IMG/VR virus record: IMGVR_UViG_3300048916_000276
Span: 1-25,004 of that record
DNA length: 25,004 bases
Strand: one strand, 5' to 3'
Source: a virus
In this document: piece by piece, positions 8,427 to 16,164 of the stretch
Layout: each line of letters starts with the position of its first letter
Position numbering within the stretch: the first letter of the stretch is position 1
Notes under the pieces: model-generated
The model's database searches: none
Told to the model about the DNA's origin: nothing
What the model saw: only the letters and a program-made list of their open reading frames with translations
Translations under genes and position numbers: made by a program

Positions 8427-9674
8427 TCACACCCACGCGTCCCGCCAGTAGATGGTCGCGGTGGATCCGGTGCCTGTTCCGCCGCCGTACTGCACCTGGT
8501 TGGAGCCCGCCGACAACTGCCACCAGCCGGAGTTGAGGTCGGCCGGCCAGAACGTGCCGCCGGCGGACGGAACGCCCGGGGTGGTGGAGATCGTGGAGGC
8601 GTTCACGAAGCCCTGGCGGTTCAGGAAGTCGACTGTGAGGGTGTCGCCGGTGTTGAGCGTCAGGGTCGACCACGAGACCGTCTGCCGGGTGGTCAGGTTG
8701 GTCAGGGTGGGCCCGGTGACCGGGCCTGTGATGACCACGACCGGCGGGGATGCGAAACCGCCGGCGTTGTTCGCGACGGACACGCCCGGGGGCGGCGACG
8801 CCTTGACGGTGAACGGCACCGTGAACGGGGTCACCATGCTGCCGCCCGCGGTGGCGGGCACCACGCCGATCACGAGCGACCGTTGCACGGTGCCGTACTT
8901 GCGCGGGTCCGGTGCCACCAGGCCGACGGTGAAGGTGACGTCGGTCAGGGTGGGGTAGGCCTCGGTCAGTTTTCCGCTGCGCCGCACCCACGCGTATTTG
9001 GGGACCGGCTCGTCGTAGCGCAGCTGCGCCAGCCCACTGATGGGCACCGCCTGCTGGAGCAGCGCGCGGGCCTGGTCTCGGAGGGCCTGTGTCGGGGCCG
9101 ACGCGGTGACGGTCCAGGTCAGGGTGCGGGGGGCGTAGAACTGGGGTGACGCCCAGCCTCCGTGGTCGCCGGAGCGGGGGATGACGCCGGCGCCCTGGAC
9201 GTCGGGGCCGTCCCAACCCTCCAACTTCTGCCACAGCCAGGCGATGCCGTTGCTGTCCACCTGCCCGAACTCGATGTCCAGGCTTCCGAAGATCAGGCCG
9301 CCGGTCCAGAACCCGGTGTCCCTCGCCGGGACGGGCGGAGTGAACCCGCCAGTGACAGAGAAGTCCTCGACGCCGAGGAACGTGTTGCTGCCGTACTGGC
9401 ATGCCCAGTTCGCGACGTAGACGCCCTGCGTAGCAGTGGGGGGAACGTTCCAGGTGCAGGCGTACTGGCCGACGCCGATCCGCCACACCTGGCCCGAGAC
9501 GGGTTGGCTGGCGCCCTGGTAGGTGTACGGGCTGGCGACGTCCGCGACGAAGCCGACCTGCTGACCGTAGGTGATGTCGAGCTGCACCGTGGACGGATCA
9601 GTGAGCGCGCCGCCGGTCTGGTTGTAGAAGTTGAGGTAGAGCGTCCAGGGCTGGCCTGCGACGGCTTGAACCAT
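8427..9674 (-). CDS. Distal tail protein (Dit-like) with N-terminal extension
   Basis: A 415-aa protein. Residues ~1-110 form an Ig/beta-sandwich-like extension. From ~115 a Dit-like region begins (FGSLDIEFGQVDSNG, then LEGWDGPDVQGAGVIP), with HGGWASPQFYAPRTLTWTV typical of the siphovirus Dit N-domain, and ALRDQARALL plus later DPRKYGTVQ segments. The C-terminal ~130 residues resemble an inserted or appended beta domain. The ATG has GGAGGTGG 6-7 bases upstream. Dit makes the hexameric ring at the end of the tail tube. It would normally follow the tape measure directly; here a plus-strand lipoprotein gene lies between them. Confidence 0.82.
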   Translation of the reverse strand: MVQAVAGQPWTLYLNFYNQTGGALTDPSTVQLDITYGQQVGFVADVASPYTYQGASQPVSGQVWRIGVGQYACTWNVPPTATQGVYVANWACQYGSNTFLGVEDFSVTGGFTPPVPARDTGFWTGGLIFGSLDIEFGQVDSNGIAWLWQKLEGWDGPDVQGAGVIPRSGDHGGWASPQFYAPRTLTWTVTASAPTQALRDQARALLQQAVPISGLAQLRYDEPVPKYAWVRRSGKLTEAYPTLTDVTFTVGLVAPDPRKYGTVQRSLVIGVVPATAGGSMVTPFTVPFTVKASPPPGVSVANNAGGFASPPVVVITGPVTGPTLTNLTTRQTVSWSTLTLNTGDTLTVDFLNRQGFVNASTISTTPGVPSAGGTFWPADLNSGWWQLSAGSNQVQYGGGTGTGSTATIYWRDAWV

Positions 9675-9794
9675 CCGTCACCACCTCCGGCACGTCACGC
9701 TGCAATCGGTCACAGTCCGGCAAAGGGCCACAAGGCCCGGCCCGCGGCGCTGCCACACTGGCCGCACCATTTCGTCACAGCCCCTGGGGAATCA
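9675..9794. other. Divergent intergenic region between Dit and lipoprotein genes
   Basis: This 120-base gap must hold the ribosome site for the leftward distal tail gene and the promoter of the rightward lipoprotein gene. It contains four near-copies of (c/g)gtcac and a short inverted repeat (GGGCC-acaa-GGCCC near 9725-9738). I cannot place a convincing -35/-10 pair. Confidence 0.4.
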
Positions 9795-10430
9795 GTGCGC
9801 CGTGTCATCCCGGCCCTCGCCGGTGTCGTCCTGCTGACTGCCGCCTGCGCCAGTACCACCACGCATCCGGCCGCTGCACCGCCGAGCCGGACGCCGGCCC
9901 AGACGGAGAGCCCGCCAGCGTCGCCTGCGGCAGCGACGTCTTCGGCGCCCGCACCGGCTCCGACGACAGCCTCCGGCCCGGACCCGGCGCCAGGCACTGC
10001 ATCGCAGACGCCGGGGCGCCTGGAGGTGGCCATCCCGGCCGCACGCCTCCCGTACAAGCCGGCGCAGGGCGCGCCCGACCTCGACGACGTCAAGGTCGTG
10101 AAGAGCGCCGCCGACCCGTGCGCGATCCCGGCCGACGACTCTGGAAACGAGGCCCAGCTCCTCGACGCCCAGGCCGATGTGGGCGTGGCGATCGTGACCT
10201 TCGAGTTCACGAACCCCTGCTCTGCGCCGGTTCGGTACGCCTTCCACGTCGCCCAGGCCATCGGCAGCGCGACCGGACGGTCTGGCGGCCTTGGAGTCGA
10301 CGCGACAACGGCACCCATCGGGCCGGGCAAGTCGATTTCGCTGAAGGTCAATCTCAACCCCGACCCGTCACTGACTCCCTCCCAGCTCAAGCAGTTGTGG
10401 GTGGGCGTCACCCGGATCAGCAAGGCGTAG
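9795..10430 (+). CDS. Secreted lipoprotein, opposite-strand moron
   Basis: A 211-aa protein, and the only plus-strand gene in the window. The GTG start (9795) has GGGGA 5 bases upstream and encodes VRRVIPALAGVVLLTAAC: two Arg, a hydrophobic core and a lipobox-like TAAC with Cys18 as the lipidated residue (Thr at -3 is slightly atypical). A Pro/Ala/Ser/Thr-rich linker runs to ~65. It is followed by a beta-type domain with VTFEFTNPCSAPVRYAF and PIGPGKSISLKVNL, like Ig-fold domains of actinobacterial membrane lipoproteins. Earlier starts in the frame (back to 9162) would cover the Dit gene antisense and are rejected. A cargo gene expressed from the prophage would be anchored outside the host membrane. 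Exclusion of incoming phage is my inference. Confidence 0.82.
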   Translation: MRRVIPALAGVVLLTAACASTTTHPAAAPPSRTPAQTESPPASPAAATSSAPAPAPTTASGPDPAPGTASQTPGRLEVAIPAARLPYKPAQGAPDLDDVKVVKSAADPCAIPADDSGNEAQLLDAQADVGVAIVTFEFTNPCSAPVRYAFHVAQAIGSATGRSGGLGVDATTAPIGPGKSISLKVNLNPDPSLTPSQLKQLWVGVTRISKA

Positions 10431-10445
10431 GCGGCCCGCCCCGGA

Positions 10446-10480
10446 AGGAGAACACCGCGGTGGCTCTGCGGTGTTCTCCT
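10446..10480. terminator. Perfect 13-bp hairpin between convergent genes
   Basis: AGGAGAACACCGC (10446-10458) pairs perfectly with GCGGTGTTCTCCT (10468-10480) around a 9-base loop. It sits between the converging lipoprotein (+, stop at 10430) and tape measure (-, stop at 10489) genes, so it can act in both directions. No long U tract follows on either strand, as is common for high-GC actinobacterial terminators. Confidence 0.75.
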
Positions 10481-10488
10481 GCGGGCGG

Positions 10489-13400
10489 TCAGGCGCCACT
10501 GAGCGTGAGCGCCAGGCGCCGCTGCATGTCGGCCTGCTGCTCGATCGTCGGCAGCTGAGTGCCGTGGTAGTGCTGCTCCACGGTGACCTGTCGGCCGACC
10601 GATGCGCCCCCGACGCCCTGTGCGGCGAGATGCCTCGCGAGGGCGATGAACGCCTCCGACTGCTCCGGCGTCAGCACCGCCTCGGGCCGGCCGAGCCCGT
10701 TCACTGGCATCGTGCCCGGCATCAGCCACCCGCCTTGGTCATAGCCCTTCGGCGGCAGGTTCGGGTTGGCCTGCTGTACCCGGCTGATGTTCCCGTAGCG
10801 GCCCACGATGTAGTGGATCGCCGCGGCAACGTTGGCTACGGGATCGTAGATGTCGGTGCTGGTCCCCGCTACGTGGTTCGACAGGAACGTCGACATGATC
10901 GTCTGTGCGAGGCCGCGTGACGGGTCGCCAGCGGCAGCGTTGGAATCGGTGTTGTTGATGGCCCGCGGGTTCCAGCCGGACTCGCGCGTGATCAACGTGT
11001 TCAGCCCGGCCCGCCACTCGTCCTGCGTGCCCGGCGGGGGCACGCCGGCGGCCTGGAGTGCCTGGTCGATGATGCTGAGGTGGTCGCCGGATGGGATCAC
11101 CCCGCCGCCCCCGCCAGAGGGGGCGGCAGGGTGCGATCCGAGGATCGCCTGCACCATGCTCTTGATCAGCGACGTGGGAATGCCGAGCATCAACTTGGTG
11201 AAGTTCCCGACGTCGCCCTGAGTTCCGACCAGCTTGTTCAGCGCATTGGACAAGGCCTCACCGTTGCCTGTGGCGAGAGCGGCGGTGATCTTCCCGATGT
11301 CGACAGCCTTGTCGATCAGATCGCCGACGAATTTCCCGATGCCGCCGATGATGCCGCCGCCGGAGAAGTGGTTGCCGACAGACTGCCGGCCGCCGCCGTA
11401 GGCCGCGTTCAGGCTGTGCACCACGTCGGGGCCGATGGCCTGCACCGCCTCCGGCACCAGCACACCCTCGCCAGGCGAGAGCATCGCCGGCACGGTGTCC
11501 TGTCCGGGGGCATAACCGGGGATGACGCCGCCAGTGGCGAAACCGGTGATGATCGGCAGGTCCAGGCTGTGCATGCCGATCGCGCCGGTGACCGAGTTCC
11601 AGAGTTTCGCGATGCCGTTGTCGTAGACCGTGTTGATCAGGAAGTTCACCGGCGTTTTGAAAATTTCCTTCAGGGAATCCCACCCTGTCTTGAAAATTCC
11701 GATGAACGCGAGGGAGCCGTCCGAAATTCCCTTCCATAGCGGCTCGAACACCCCGTGCCACAGCCACGAGGCCTTGGCTTCGACCCAGTCGACTGCTTCG
11801 CGCCAGTTCGAAACGAAGTTGCCGACCGCTGCGACCACGGCAACGATCCCGCTGATCACCGGGCCGATCAGCTTGGCGGCGAAGTCGATGAAGATGCCAC
11901 CGAGCTTGAGAATCAGGCTGACGAGCGGCAGAAGCGACTCGATCAGCCTGACACCGACCGGCACCAGCGGCAGCATCGCCTGCAGCGACTGGAGTAGGCC
12001 GACCTGCAGGTCCTTCGTCAGCATCTGGGCGAGCTGGAGCACGATCGGCACGAGCGCCTGCAGGAGCGGCGCCAGGCTGAGGCCGATCTGCCCGATGATC
12101 TCCCCGATGACCGGCAGCAGCGGCGCGAACGCCTGGACGACGCCAGTGATCGCCTGGGCCACGGGCAGCAACAGCACGCCCAGGGCTTGGAAGATCGGGC
12201 TCAGCCCCTGCCCGAGCGCGCCGGCCAGCGTGGTTACGGCGGGCAGCAGAGCCGCAAGCGCAGGGGCGAGCGCCTGGGACGTTTGCCCGACGACCGTAGC
12301 CAGCAGCGAGCCGATCGGCGCCAGCGCCTGGCCGAGAGTGCCGAGAACCGACGACAGCGACCCCACGAACGGCGACAAGCCTTTTGCCACGGCGGTCAAG
12401 GCGTTGGCTATTCCGACAACCGCGCCTGCGAGACCGTCCGCTGCGCCCTTCTGCGCTCCAAGCTTCGCCAGCGCGCTGACGAAGCCGCCGATCGCGGGGA
12501 CGACCGTCTTAACGAGTTGCAGGCCGTTGTCGATCAGCCCCTGCAGGACTTCCTTGCCCTGTGTCGACTGCAGCGCCTTGCCGATCGAGCCGAATGCCTG
12601 CCCGATGACCTGCCCCATGCCCGTCACACCGGCAGTCAGCGCCGGCATCGACTCAGACAGGCCGGTGATGAACTGCGACAAACCCGGGGCAACCGCGTTC
12701 TGAGCGGCATCCCTCATCTCCCGGAAAGCGCCGCTCATCCCGAAGATCTGCTCCATCACGGAGCGCATCGCAGGCGTCATGCGCGCCAGGTCCTTCGCGA
12801 GAGCGTTCGCCGCCTCGTTCTCCGTGGACTTCATCGACGCCCACTGGAGCTCCTGCTCCTTGACCGTGTTGGCGACGTTCCGCTCGGCCAGTTCGACGCT
12901 GCGAGCGTCCATCTGCCGCCGGTAGGCAGCATCCTGCTCCGCTGCTGCCAGTTGGATCTGCGCTTCTTTGAGCTGCGTCGCGTTATTGAGCTGCGTGTTC
13001 GTCAGGTCCTGTTGCGCGATCGAGTACTGGGCCTGGGCGTCGGTCTGCCCGTACTGCGCCGCGATGACGGCCTGCTTCGCCTTGATGATCTCCTGCGAAC
13101 CGTCGATCCCCTCCTGATTCGCCCGGTTCGCGTTGTACTGGGAAGCGGCCAACTGGTCCTGCGCGTCAACGAGCCGCTGCTGAGCCTGCGCGACAGCCAG
13201 AGCGGCCTGCTGCCGGTCCAGGGCGGTCGAGTAGGCGTTCTCGTTCGTCAACTTCTGCTGGTAGACGGCCTGCTGGATGCCGAGCTGCGCCTGCTCGACG
13301 TTCAACTGGCTGTCCGCGAGCTGGTCATTCAGCTCCCGCAGGTTCTCCCGCGCCCGCTCCCACGCCTGGTTCAGGTTGTACTGCGCCTCGGACAGCGCGT

Positions 13401-14364
13401 AGTCGGCCTGCTGGACGCCCTGCTCGGCCTGCACCACCGACTGCAGGGCCTGCACCTGCTGCGCCGCGGTGCTGCGCTCGACCGACGCCAGGTTCATCTG
13501 CGCGGTCTCGATCGTGCGGGCCGCGGTGATCGCGTCCTGAGCCTGCTGCATGCGAGCTGTGGTGACCTGCTCCTGCGCGCCCTGCTTCTGCACAGAGTTG
13601 GAGAACTGGATCGCCGCAGTTTGCTGCGGGGTCATGCCGATGTTCAGGGAGGCCTGGTGGGCGTCGCTGAGCGCCTTGGCAACCGGCCCAAGAGCCAGGG
13701 CACCCGCGCCTGCGAGGAGGCCGCCACCCATCGCGGCCCCGCCGACGCTCGGCAGCAGGGAGGTGATGCCAGCAGTGACGCCAGCCAGCATCGGGTGCTC
13801 GCCCAGGCCCCCGAGCAGACTGCCGCCCTCGCTACCACCACCCCCGCTACCGCCTCCGGAGCGGCTCGCGGACGCGTTCAGGCGGGCAGACGCCTCCCTG
13901 GTCCCGAAAGCGTGCAGGCGGGCCTCGGCCCTGTCCAGCCGGGCATCGAACGCGGCCGTGTCCAGCGTGATGTCAGGACGGGCACGGTCGTGACTCAGGC
14001 GGTCGATCCGCGCCCTGGCGTCGTCGACCCTGGCCTCGAACTCGGCGTCCTCCAGGTGCAGCTCAGGACCCGCCCGCCGCCCGCCCAGCTCCTCCAACTG
14101 GGCGCGCGCGTCCTCGGCCTTGGCCTCGAACCCTGCAACCTCCAGGTGCACCGACGGCTCGGCCCGTTCGCCACCGAGCTCATCGAGTTTGGCCTTGACC
14201 TCGCCCGACTGCGCGTCGAACTCCGCCGAGTCCAGGACGACCCGCACCCGGCCCACGACACCGGTGGTTGCCTCGTCCAGCTTGGCCTGGAGCTCCTCCC
14301 GGAAGCCCTCCAAGTCAGGTGAGACCTTCACCCACGCGCTCGCAATACGAAAGCCCTCGGGCAC
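10489..14364 (-). CDS. Tape measure protein with C-terminal lytic transglycosylase (SLT) domain
   Basis: A 1291-aa protein that sets tail length and helps DNA and tail tip cross the cell wall. Residues ~13-157 are ~30-aa repeats and ~168-185 a Gly/Ser linker. A long Gln/Ala-rich coiled coil runs from ~270 to 520. Hydrophobic, membrane-like segments lie in ~600-880. Residues ~1095-1210 are an SLT-like goose-lysozyme-fold domain with probable catalytic Glu1128 in ITRESGWNP, followed by a DPSRGLAQ motif. The C-terminus has a VLTPEQSEAFI segment common in phage tape measures. It starts at GTG (14364), three bases after the chaperone stop, with a weak GGGGG site. Placement right after the G/GT chaperones is the standard siphovirus order. 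Confidence 0.95.
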   Translation of the reverse strand: MPEGFRIASAWVKVSPDLEGFREELQAKLDEATTGVVGRVRVVLDSAEFDAQSGEVKAKLDELGGERAEPSVHLEVAGFEAKAEDARAQLEELGGRRAGPELHLEDAEFEARVDDARARIDRLSHDRARPDITLDTAAFDARLDRAEARLHAFGTREASARLNASASRSGGGSGGGGSEGGSLLGGLGEHPMLAGVTAGITSLLPSVGGAAMGGGLLAGAGALALGPVAKALSDAHQASLNIGMTPQQTAAIQFSNSVQKQGAQEQVTTARMQQAQDAITAARTIETAQMNLASVERSTAAQQVQALQSVVQAEQGVQQADYALSEAQYNLNQAWERARENLRELNDQLADSQLNVEQAQLGIQQAVYQQKLTNENAYSTALDRQQAALAVAQAQQRLVDAQDQLAASQYNANRANQEGIDGSQEIIKAKQAVIAAQYGQTDAQAQYSIAQQDLTNTQLNNATQLKEAQIQLAAAEQDAAYRRQMDARSVELAERNVANTVKEQELQWASMKSTENEAANALAKDLARMTPAMRSVMEQIFGMSGAFREMRDAAQNAVAPGLSQFITGLSESMPALTAGVTGMGQVIGQAFGSIGKALQSTQGKEVLQGLIDNGLQLVKTVVPAIGGFVSALAKLGAQKGAADGLAGAVVGIANALTAVAKGLSPFVGSLSSVLGTLGQALAPIGSLLATVVGQTSQALAPALAALLPAVTTLAGALGQGLSPIFQALGVLLLPVAQAITGVVQAFAPLLPVIGEIIGQIGLSLAPLLQALVPIVLQLAQMLTKDLQVGLLQSLQAMLPLVPVGVRLIESLLPLVSLILKLGGIFIDFAAKLIGPVISGIVAVVAAVGNFVSNWREAVDWVEAKASWLWHGVFEPLWKGISDGSLAFIGIFKTGWDSLKEIFKTPVNFLINTVYDNGIAKLWNSVTGAIGMHSLDLPIITGFATGGVIPGYAPGQDTVPAMLSPGEGVLVPEAVQAIGPDVVHSLNAAYGGGRQSVGNHFSGGGIIGGIGKFVGDLIDKAVDIGKITAALATGNGEALSNALNKLVGTQGDVGNFTKLMLGIPTSLIKSMVQAILGSHPAAPSGGGGGVIPSGDHLSIIDQALQAAGVPPPGTQDEWRAGLNTLITRESGWNPRAINNTDSNAAAGDPSRGLAQTIMSTFLSNHVAGTSTDIYDPVANVAAAIHYIVGRYGNISRVQQANPNLPPKGYDQGGWLMPGTMPVNGLGRPEAVLTPEQSEAFIALARHLAAQGVGGASVGRQVTVEQHYHGTQLPTIEQQADMQRRLALTLSGA
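13894..14328 (-). repeat. N-terminal 30-aa repeats of the tape measure protein
   Basis: Four clear units begin with LDSAEFDA, LEVAGFEA, LEDAEFEA and LDTAAFDA at residues 44, 74, 104 and 134, which is exactly 30 residues (90 bases) apart. Each is followed by an A.L..L-type helix. A degenerate first copy lies at ~13-33 (VKVSPDLEGFREELQAKLDE region). Confidence 0.8.
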
Positions 14365-14367
14365 AGC

Positions 14368-14691
14368 TCACCCCCGAGACGATCCGTAACTGAACAGGCC
14401 GGCGAATGCCGGGTCGGCCATCAGAGCCGTGCGGGTCCCGGGGTTGATCTCCTCGTGGCGGCCGGGCGCCATCCGAGGCGTAGGCCCGGCGCCGGTGTCC
14501 TCCTCCTGGGAGGCGGCAGCCCTGGCCCGCATCACGCCCTCGTAGGCGGGCATCCGCCACGCCAGCCGCAGAAACGTCGGCCCGTCCAGGACCGTGACGT
14601 CGGGAATCCGGTGAAAGACAGAGAAGTCGCTGGCCAGATCGTCGAGATGGTCCAGCACCCAGCCCACCTGGACCACCCGGTCGACTACGCT
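14368..14691 (-). CDS. Tail assembly chaperone, T part (made as GT fusion by -1 frameshift)
   Basis: A 107-codon reading frame reached from the upstream chaperone gene by a -1 slip on C CCA AAA at 14697-14691. The fusion would be 235 aa (128 from G plus 107). The frame has a possible GTG at 14676 but no good ribosome site, as expected for the T part. The sequence has the helical pattern of siphovirus T domains (VLDHLDDLASDF, then LAWRMPAYEGVMRARA), with a charged, disordered tail. In lambda-like phages G and GT coat the tape measure protein during tail assembly and leave before maturity. Its place between G and the tape measure gene is diagnostic. Confidence 0.85.
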   Translation of the reverse strand, partial: SVVDRVVQVGWVLDHLDDLASDFSVFHRIPDVTVLDGPTFLRLAWRMPAYEGVMRARAAASQEEDTGAGPTPRMAPGRHEEINPGTRTALMADPAFAGLFSYGSSRG

Positions 14692-14697
14692 TTTGGG
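14641..14697 (-). promoter_or_regulatory. Programmed -1 frameshift site with downstream hairpin (tail chaperone)
   Basis: The slippery heptamer C CCA AAA is in the correct zero-frame phase (CTC CCA AAA GCG TAG). After a 5-base spacer a strong stem-loop follows: GTCG (14685-14682) pairs with CGAC (14644-14641), and TGGTCCAG (14675-14668) with CTGGACCA (14655-14648), extended by G-U pairs, with a 12-base loop. The zero-frame stop lies one codon past the heptamer. Confidence 0.88.
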
Positions 14698-15074
14698 AGC
14701 TCCAGAGCGCCCATGGTCTGCCGGGTAGCGATGGCGGTGATGTGCTGGAACTGCTCCGGGGTGAGCTGGTCGAATTCGCGCAGAGCCCGGTAGCCTTCCT
14801 CGCCCAGGAGACTGCCGAGGAGGTAGTCCGTCGCGACTGCGTCGCCCTGGTCCTTGGCGAGGTGCATGTACTGCAGGGCGATGTTCATCCGCGGCCGTTT
14901 CGGGATGCAGTACTCGACGTCGTCGATGTAGAACAGCGGCACCCGCTCCTCATCCACCTGCGGACTTGTTGTGAGGCGTAGCACCCCGAAGTCAGACTCG
15001 GCCGGGCTTGCCGCGGGCGCGGGAGTGGGGCGGCGGGCGGCGGCTTTCTTACTGGCGGTGACCTTCGCGGCCAT
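14685..15074 (-). CDS. Tail assembly chaperone, G part
   Basis: A 129-aa protein with an Ala/Pro/Lys-rich N-terminus (~1-28) and a compact domain (VPLFYIDDVEYCIPKRPR, then ALQYMHLAKDQGDAVATDYLL, and LTPEQFQHITAI) typical of actinophage tail assembly chaperones. It ends ELPKA, with the slippery heptamer in the Leu-Pro-Lys codons. The ATG has AAGGGGG upstream at close range. It lies between the major tail protein and the tape measure gene. Together with the -1 product it forms the G/GT chaperone pair that keeps the tape measure soluble. Confidence 0.9.
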   Translation of the reverse strand: MAAKVTASKKAAARRPTPAPAASPAESDFGVLRLTTSPQVDEERVPLFYIDDVEYCIPKRPRMNIALQYMHLAKDQGDAVATDYLLGSLLGEEGYRALREFDQLTPEQFQHITAIATRQTMGALELPKA

Positions 15075-15112
15075 GGTCCCCCTTCAGGGCGGCAGGAACG
15101 GATCGGTTCAGC

Positions 15113-15712
15113 TCACGCCGTCTGGTCGACGATGTGGACCGGAGGGATGCTGCTGCTGACGTAGTACGCCGAGAAAGTGCAGTCGTAGGCCTGCTGGGTC
15201 TTCTTGTCGTACGACAGCTGCGCCTTGACCTGGCTGAGGACCTTGCGGACGATGACGCGGCGCAGTGCCGGCTGGCCGCTGGACAGCATCGGCGCCCAGC
15301 CGTCGATGATCAGGGCCGCGTAGCTGGGCTGCGTCGAGGCCGAGGTCACCGGGATGTCGAGCGTTGAGTAGCCGCTGTTGGTGGCCAGGGTGCCGATGTT
15401 GTTGAGCGCCGTCTGCAGGTTGCCGAGCGTCATCTCTGCGAGCTTGGCGGTCACCGTCATCTTCATGGCGGTCAGGCGGGCGCCGACCTCCATCGTGATC
15501 TGGTCGACCTGAAGTCCGGTGTACGTGTTGTCGACCTCCCACGTGACGCCGCCGTCGGTCCCGCCGACATCGGTCCACGGGGAGGACGGCGGGGTCGTGG
15601 GGCCGTTCGGAGTGACGGTGGAGTCGGCGGGCTCGGTCGAGCCGAATGGGGCGACGTAGAGTCGCGCCGGGCCGAGTACGAGATTTGCAGCGTTGACGGC
15701 GATGGGACTCAT
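15113..15712 (-). CDS. Major tail (tube) protein
   Basis: A 199-aa protein. The opening AVNAANLVLGPARLYVAPFG, the WTDVGGTDGGVTWEVD block and VDQITMEVGARLTAMKMTVTA (split here at ~70-90) match the tail tube proteins of actinobacterial siphoviruses. The C-terminal half has a VRKVLSQVKAQLSYDKKT region. It polymerises into the tail tube around the tape measure. The ATG at 15712 directly follows AAGGGG, which is too close for an ideal ribosome site. It is kept because the N-terminus fits the family and no other start is near. A strong terminator hairpin ends 38 bases upstream. High expression is expected. Confidence 0.88.
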   Translation of the reverse strand: MSPIAVNAANLVLGPARLYVAPFGSTEPADSTVTPNGPTTPPSSPWTDVGGTDGGVTWEVDNTYTGLQVDQITMEVGARLTAMKMTVTAKLAEMTLGNLQTALNNIGTLATNSGYSTLDIPVTSASTQPSYAALIIDGWAPMLSSGQPALRRVIVRKVLSQVKAQLSYDKKTQQAYDCTFSAYYVSSSIPPVHIVDQTA

Positions 15713-15749
15713 CCCCTTGGGTCAGGCGCCACTGCCGGGCGCGGGCATG

Positions 15750-15770
15750 AAAAAAGCCCGCACAGCGGGC
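15750..15770 (-). terminator. Rho-independent terminator upstream of the major tail gene
   Basis: On the minus strand GCCCGC-TGT-GCGGGC (15770-15756) is followed directly by TTTTTT (15755-15750). This is a textbook intrinsic terminator reading leftward, between the 122-aa gene and the major tail protein gene and so inside the virion operon. Confidence 0.9.
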
Positions 15771-15795
15771 CGGGGGGCGGTACTGCGGGACCGGG

Positions 15796-16164
15796 CTAGA
15801 AGACGCCGGCGTTCTGAAGCAGGGCGACACCGTTGACGCTCGCCGGGGTACCGAAGTCCACGTAGATCTGCCCGTTGGGCTGGTTCTCGTCCGACGGGAA
15901 CGGCCCGACGATGTTGGTCGCGCTTGAGGTCAGCGACGCCGTGATGGCAGTGACGGACTGCCCCTCGATGGTCGTCCCGATGTTGACGATCACCGTGCTG
16001 GCGCCCGCGCCCATGGAGATGTGCAGGACCTCGCGTCCGGTGTTGACGAAGCTCACGCCGGTGTTGGCGCCGAGGGTGCCGGCGGTGAGGAGGGCAGTGA
16101 GGTTGAGGGGGGATGCCGCGCCGGTCTTCGGCTGGCTGGTCGCGGTCAGGGCGAGGCGGGCCAT
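15796..16164 (-). CDS. Small beta-rich virion-region protein of unknown function
   Basis: A 122-aa protein without a signal peptide, rich in Thr/Val/Gly/Ala and small alternating hydrophobics, so probably a beta-sandwich. It has segments VSFVNTGREVLHISMGAG and GTTIEGQSVTAI. The ATG overlaps the preceding stop as TAATG. It is followed by the terminator. Position between the tail terminator and tail tube genes suggests a head or tail decoration or neck accessory. I do not recognise the family. Confidence 0.75.
   Translation of the reverse strand: MARLALTATSQPKTGAASPLNLTALLTAGTLGANTGVSFVNTGREVLHISMGAGASTVIVNIGTTIEGQSVTAITASLTSSATNIVGPFPSDENQPNGQIYVDFGTPASVNGVALLQNAGVF

Noticed and set aside
9162-9794. 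Early starts of the lipoprotein frame
   Set aside because: They would run antisense through the distal tail gene and put the signal peptide in the middle of the protein.
12187-14322. 711-codon plus-strand open frame opposite the tape measure gene
   Set aside because: Leu/Arg/Gln-rich low-complexity shadow of the coiled-coil coding sequence; no ribosome site or motif.
10488-15733. 13-base identity gtcaggcgccact at 10488-10500 and 15721-15733
   Set aside because: One copy spans the end and stop codon of the tape measure gene and the other is intergenic. Short GC-rich identities of this size are expected by chance, and no flanking similarity is visible.
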